The notes beneath the pieces are model-generated. The model saw only the letters and a list, made by a program, of their open reading frames with translations. It was not told where the DNA came from and ran no database searches. From NCBI GenBank assembly GCA_035454885.1, contig DATIGE010000040.1, positions 21,362-85,361 of the forward strand: a stretch of DNA of 64,000 nucleotides, written 5' to 3'. Both the position numbers and the translations under genes were made by a program. This DNA is from a bacterium. GTDB lineage: Bacteria; UBA10199; JACPAL01; GCA-016699445. Below are positions 62,629 to 64,000 of the stretch, piece by piece; position 1 is the stretch's first letter; the number at the start of each line of letters is the position of its first letter.

Positions 62629-63236
62629 AGCCGGTCTCCTTTTTGAATTTGATTCGAAAACCATCCGCCCGTATAAGCGTCGAGCGTGCCGGTTGCTTGA
62701 TCGAGGAGGAGTTTCTTTCTGTCCCTGATCGGCAAGGGGTCCGATCGGGATCGCAGCTCTTCGATCAGGCGCTTCCGGACGAAGTAAGCGTCGCTTACGT
62801 CTTGCAAGACCCTGTTCTTTTCCCTGACCCAGTCCCGGCGCTCCGAGCTCACGGATAAAGAATCCCGGTTGAAGACCAGTTCGTTCAAGGACCAGACGGC
62901 CTTGACTTCAAAGCGCGTGCCCTGGTCGAAGTTCTGGTCGAAATCATTCTCGTCCGGCCCGATGAAGACCTCCCCGTCCCGGATCGAGACCGAATCCCGC
63001 GTTGTCAAACGAACGACGTCCTTGAGGTCCCTCTGAAATCCGGCCTGGAGCTGGGGCAAGGCCGCGGACCACCGGGCGCGCCTTCCCCAGGCCTCAAGCT
63101 CCGATTCATGGAAGCCCAGACGGCGGACGGCCTCGGCCTGGACCTCCTGGATGGAGGGTTCCTTGAGGGCCTCAAAGGCATGGGCCGCGGGGATCAAATA
63201 CGAAGAAAGGCATAAGAAGATGAGTGCCGGCTTCAT
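62625..63236 (-). CDS. Exported protein of unknown function, operon partner of the lamin-tail lipoprotein
   Basis: The 203-residue product has a signal peptide (KPALIFLCLSSYLIPAAHA, about 20). The mature part is charged and helical, with VQAEAVRRLGFHESELEAWGRRARW, TRDSVSIRDGEVFIGPDENDFDQNFDQG and a helical end (VSDAYFVRKRLIEELRSRSD). The middle beta region is reminiscent of exported components encoded near surface-exposed systems, but no family is recognised. Weak ribosome binding site. It shares a divergent region with the gene at 63381. Confidence 0.7.
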   Translation of the reverse strand: MKPALIFLCLSSYLIPAAHAFEALKEPSIQEVQAEAVRRLGFHESELEAWGRRARWSAALPQLQAGFQRDLKDVVRLTTRDSVSIRDGEVFIGPDENDFDQNFDQGTRFEVKAVWSLNELVFNRDSLSVSSERRDWVREKNRVLQDVSDAYFVRKRLIEELRSRSDPLPIRDRKKLLLDQATGTLDAYTGGWFSNQIQKGDRL

Positions 63237-63380
63237 GTCCGGTTCATGAAGCAAACGAGGTGCCAAGATTTTTCCGCATGGGTGCTGGACGAGCGTCCAG
63301 ATCCTGAGACGCCATCGTCCGGATTTCGGACCCGACTTGATCAAGGACGGGATTGGCACCCCTTGCATCGGCCTGACGGC

Positions 63381-64000
63381 ATGAAGCACCTTTTCAAATC
63401 CCTCCTGATTTTATTTATCGTCAACGCCTGTTCTCCCGTCGTCCCGATCGAGAACCCTTTTCAGCATCCGGAAACGCAAGACTCACGGCCTTCCACCCCC
63501 CCAAAGGGGCCTCTCAGGATCTTTGTCCTCGACGTCGGACAGGGGGATGCAACGCTGATCATCGGTCCCACCCGCAGGTCCCTCCTCATCGACGCCGGTC
63601 CTCCCCTGTCCGGCGCGGGATCGGTCCTGCCCTTTCTCGAGGAGCGGGAGGTCTCTCATTTGGACTGGATCGTGGCGACCCATTTTGACGCCGACCATAT
63701 CGGCGGGATTCCCGAGGTCCTGCGTGGAGCCGATGGCCTTGCCGGGACGGAGGACGACTACGAACCGTCAGAATCGTTTCTCGACCGGGGCGAGGCGACG
63801 GAAAAAGACACACCCATCTTCGGTGACTATCTCGTCTCTCTCCCAGACGGGCGGCAGCAAGCGGAGCCAGGACTCGTTCTGGATCTGGGGGGAGGCGCGA
63901 CGGCGACGGTCATCGTCGCCAACGGTCGGTACATCGACGGCCGGGAGATCCATCTCAATCCCGACGAGGAAAACGAGGCTTGCATCGGGATTCTGATCCG
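63381..64000 (+). CDS. Secreted metallo-beta-lactamase-fold protein (ComEC-C-terminal-like), partial
   Basis: An open frame from ATG 63381 to the window end (about 206 codons, no stop). The signal segment LLILFIVNAC has a lipobox-like Cys17. The mature part has the ComEC/Rec2-type hydrolase start IFVLDVGQGDATLIIGP and LLIDAGPP, then the metal motif THFDADHIGG (HxDxDH). After it an acidic DGLAGTEDDYEPSE insert resembles a calcium loop. Stand-alone exported forms of this fold are thought to be nucleases or phosphodiesterases. Next to the lamin-tail lipoprotein, an extracellular nuclease role is plausible. Confidence 0.8.
   Translation, partial: MKHLFKSLLILFIVNACSPVVPIENPFQHPETQDSRPSTPPKGPLRIFVLDVGQGDATLIIGPTRRSLLIDAGPPLSGAGSVLPFLEEREVSHLDWIVATHFDADHIGGIPEVLRGADGLAGTEDDYEPSESFLDRGEATEKDTPIFGDYLVSLPDGRQQAEPGLVLDLGGGATATVIVANGRYIDGREIHLNPDEENEACIGILI

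Noticed and set aside
63354..63367. TGGCAC...TTGCAT just before the gene at 63381, like a sigma-54 promoter
   Set aside because: GG and GC are 10 bases apart, not 12; sigma-54 promoters do not tolerate this spacing well.

Overview
The window is a GC-rich (roughly 60-65 % by eye), gene-dense piece of a Gram-negative chromosome. Genes run on both strands in short operons with many 1-4 base start/stop overlaps. The futalosine route to menaquinone, LolA-like/LolCDE-like lipoprotein machinery, RlpA, thrombospondin-type-3 and 'DGD..DC' calcium-type repeats in exported proteins, and eukaryote-like Ser/Thr kinases combined with sigma-54 control all suggest a deltaproteobacterial-type lineage (Myxococcota, Bdellovibrionota or an uncultured relative). 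That placement is inference. I see no rRNA, tRNA, transposase, integrase or CRISPR array.

Layout. 0.1-9.1 kb: housekeeping and envelope genes (efp, small exported proteins, a dodecin-like protein, pgsA, nadB, an FtsX-type permease, a lysophospholipase-like hydrolase, dnaJ). 9.3-14.9 kb: dnaK, then a LolA-like/ATPase/permease cassette whose fourth gene (an outer-membrane beta-barrel) is decayed. The cassette is bracketed by two copies of the dnaK 3' end. 15.1-22.1 kb: a 1374-residue exported protein with TSP3 repeats, a small exported partner and an RND/MMPL-type exporter. 22.1-28.9 kb: two B12-type radical SAM enzymes, small exported proteins, a 683-residue HExxH protein and a truncated spermidine-synthase-like gene, an accessory-looking patch. 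29.0-32.9 kb: mqnA, a radical SAM protein with unusual cysteine spacing, an unknown gene and mqnC. 32.9-56.1 kb: the most unusual region (below). 56.1-60.8 kb: a tightly overlapped menaquinone operon (deaminase, UbiD, UbiE, UbiX and UbiA families). 60.8-64 kb: a zinc-ribbon-like small protein, rlpA, exported proteins and the start of a secreted metallo-beta-lactamase-fold protein.

The 33-56 kb region separates the two menaquinone blocks and looks like one regulated system. A Ser/Thr kinase with ATPase and TPR parts overlaps a GAF-AAA+-Fis sigma-54 activator. Two near-perfect sigma-54 promoters, with nearly the same leader sequence down to the ribosome binding site, face two plus-strand gene blocks. 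These encode a lipoprotein, a helical-repeat protein, a 1129-residue FHA protein, three small proteins, a second Ser/Thr kinase fused to a formylglycine-generating-enzyme-like domain, and two PlsC-like proteins (one with the catalytic motif altered) that carry long N-terminal extensions of unknown type. The likely logic (inference) is kinase signal, then sigma-54 activation, then production of FHA/kinase/acyltransferase proteins that act on or at a membrane.

Other notable structure: four 'AGGGGCG...CGCCCCT' palindromes, two of them inside genes in the same reading frame; a 25-bp exact repeat of the dnaK end; and a roughly 40-bp interspersed repeat at 14.75 and 23.68 kb.
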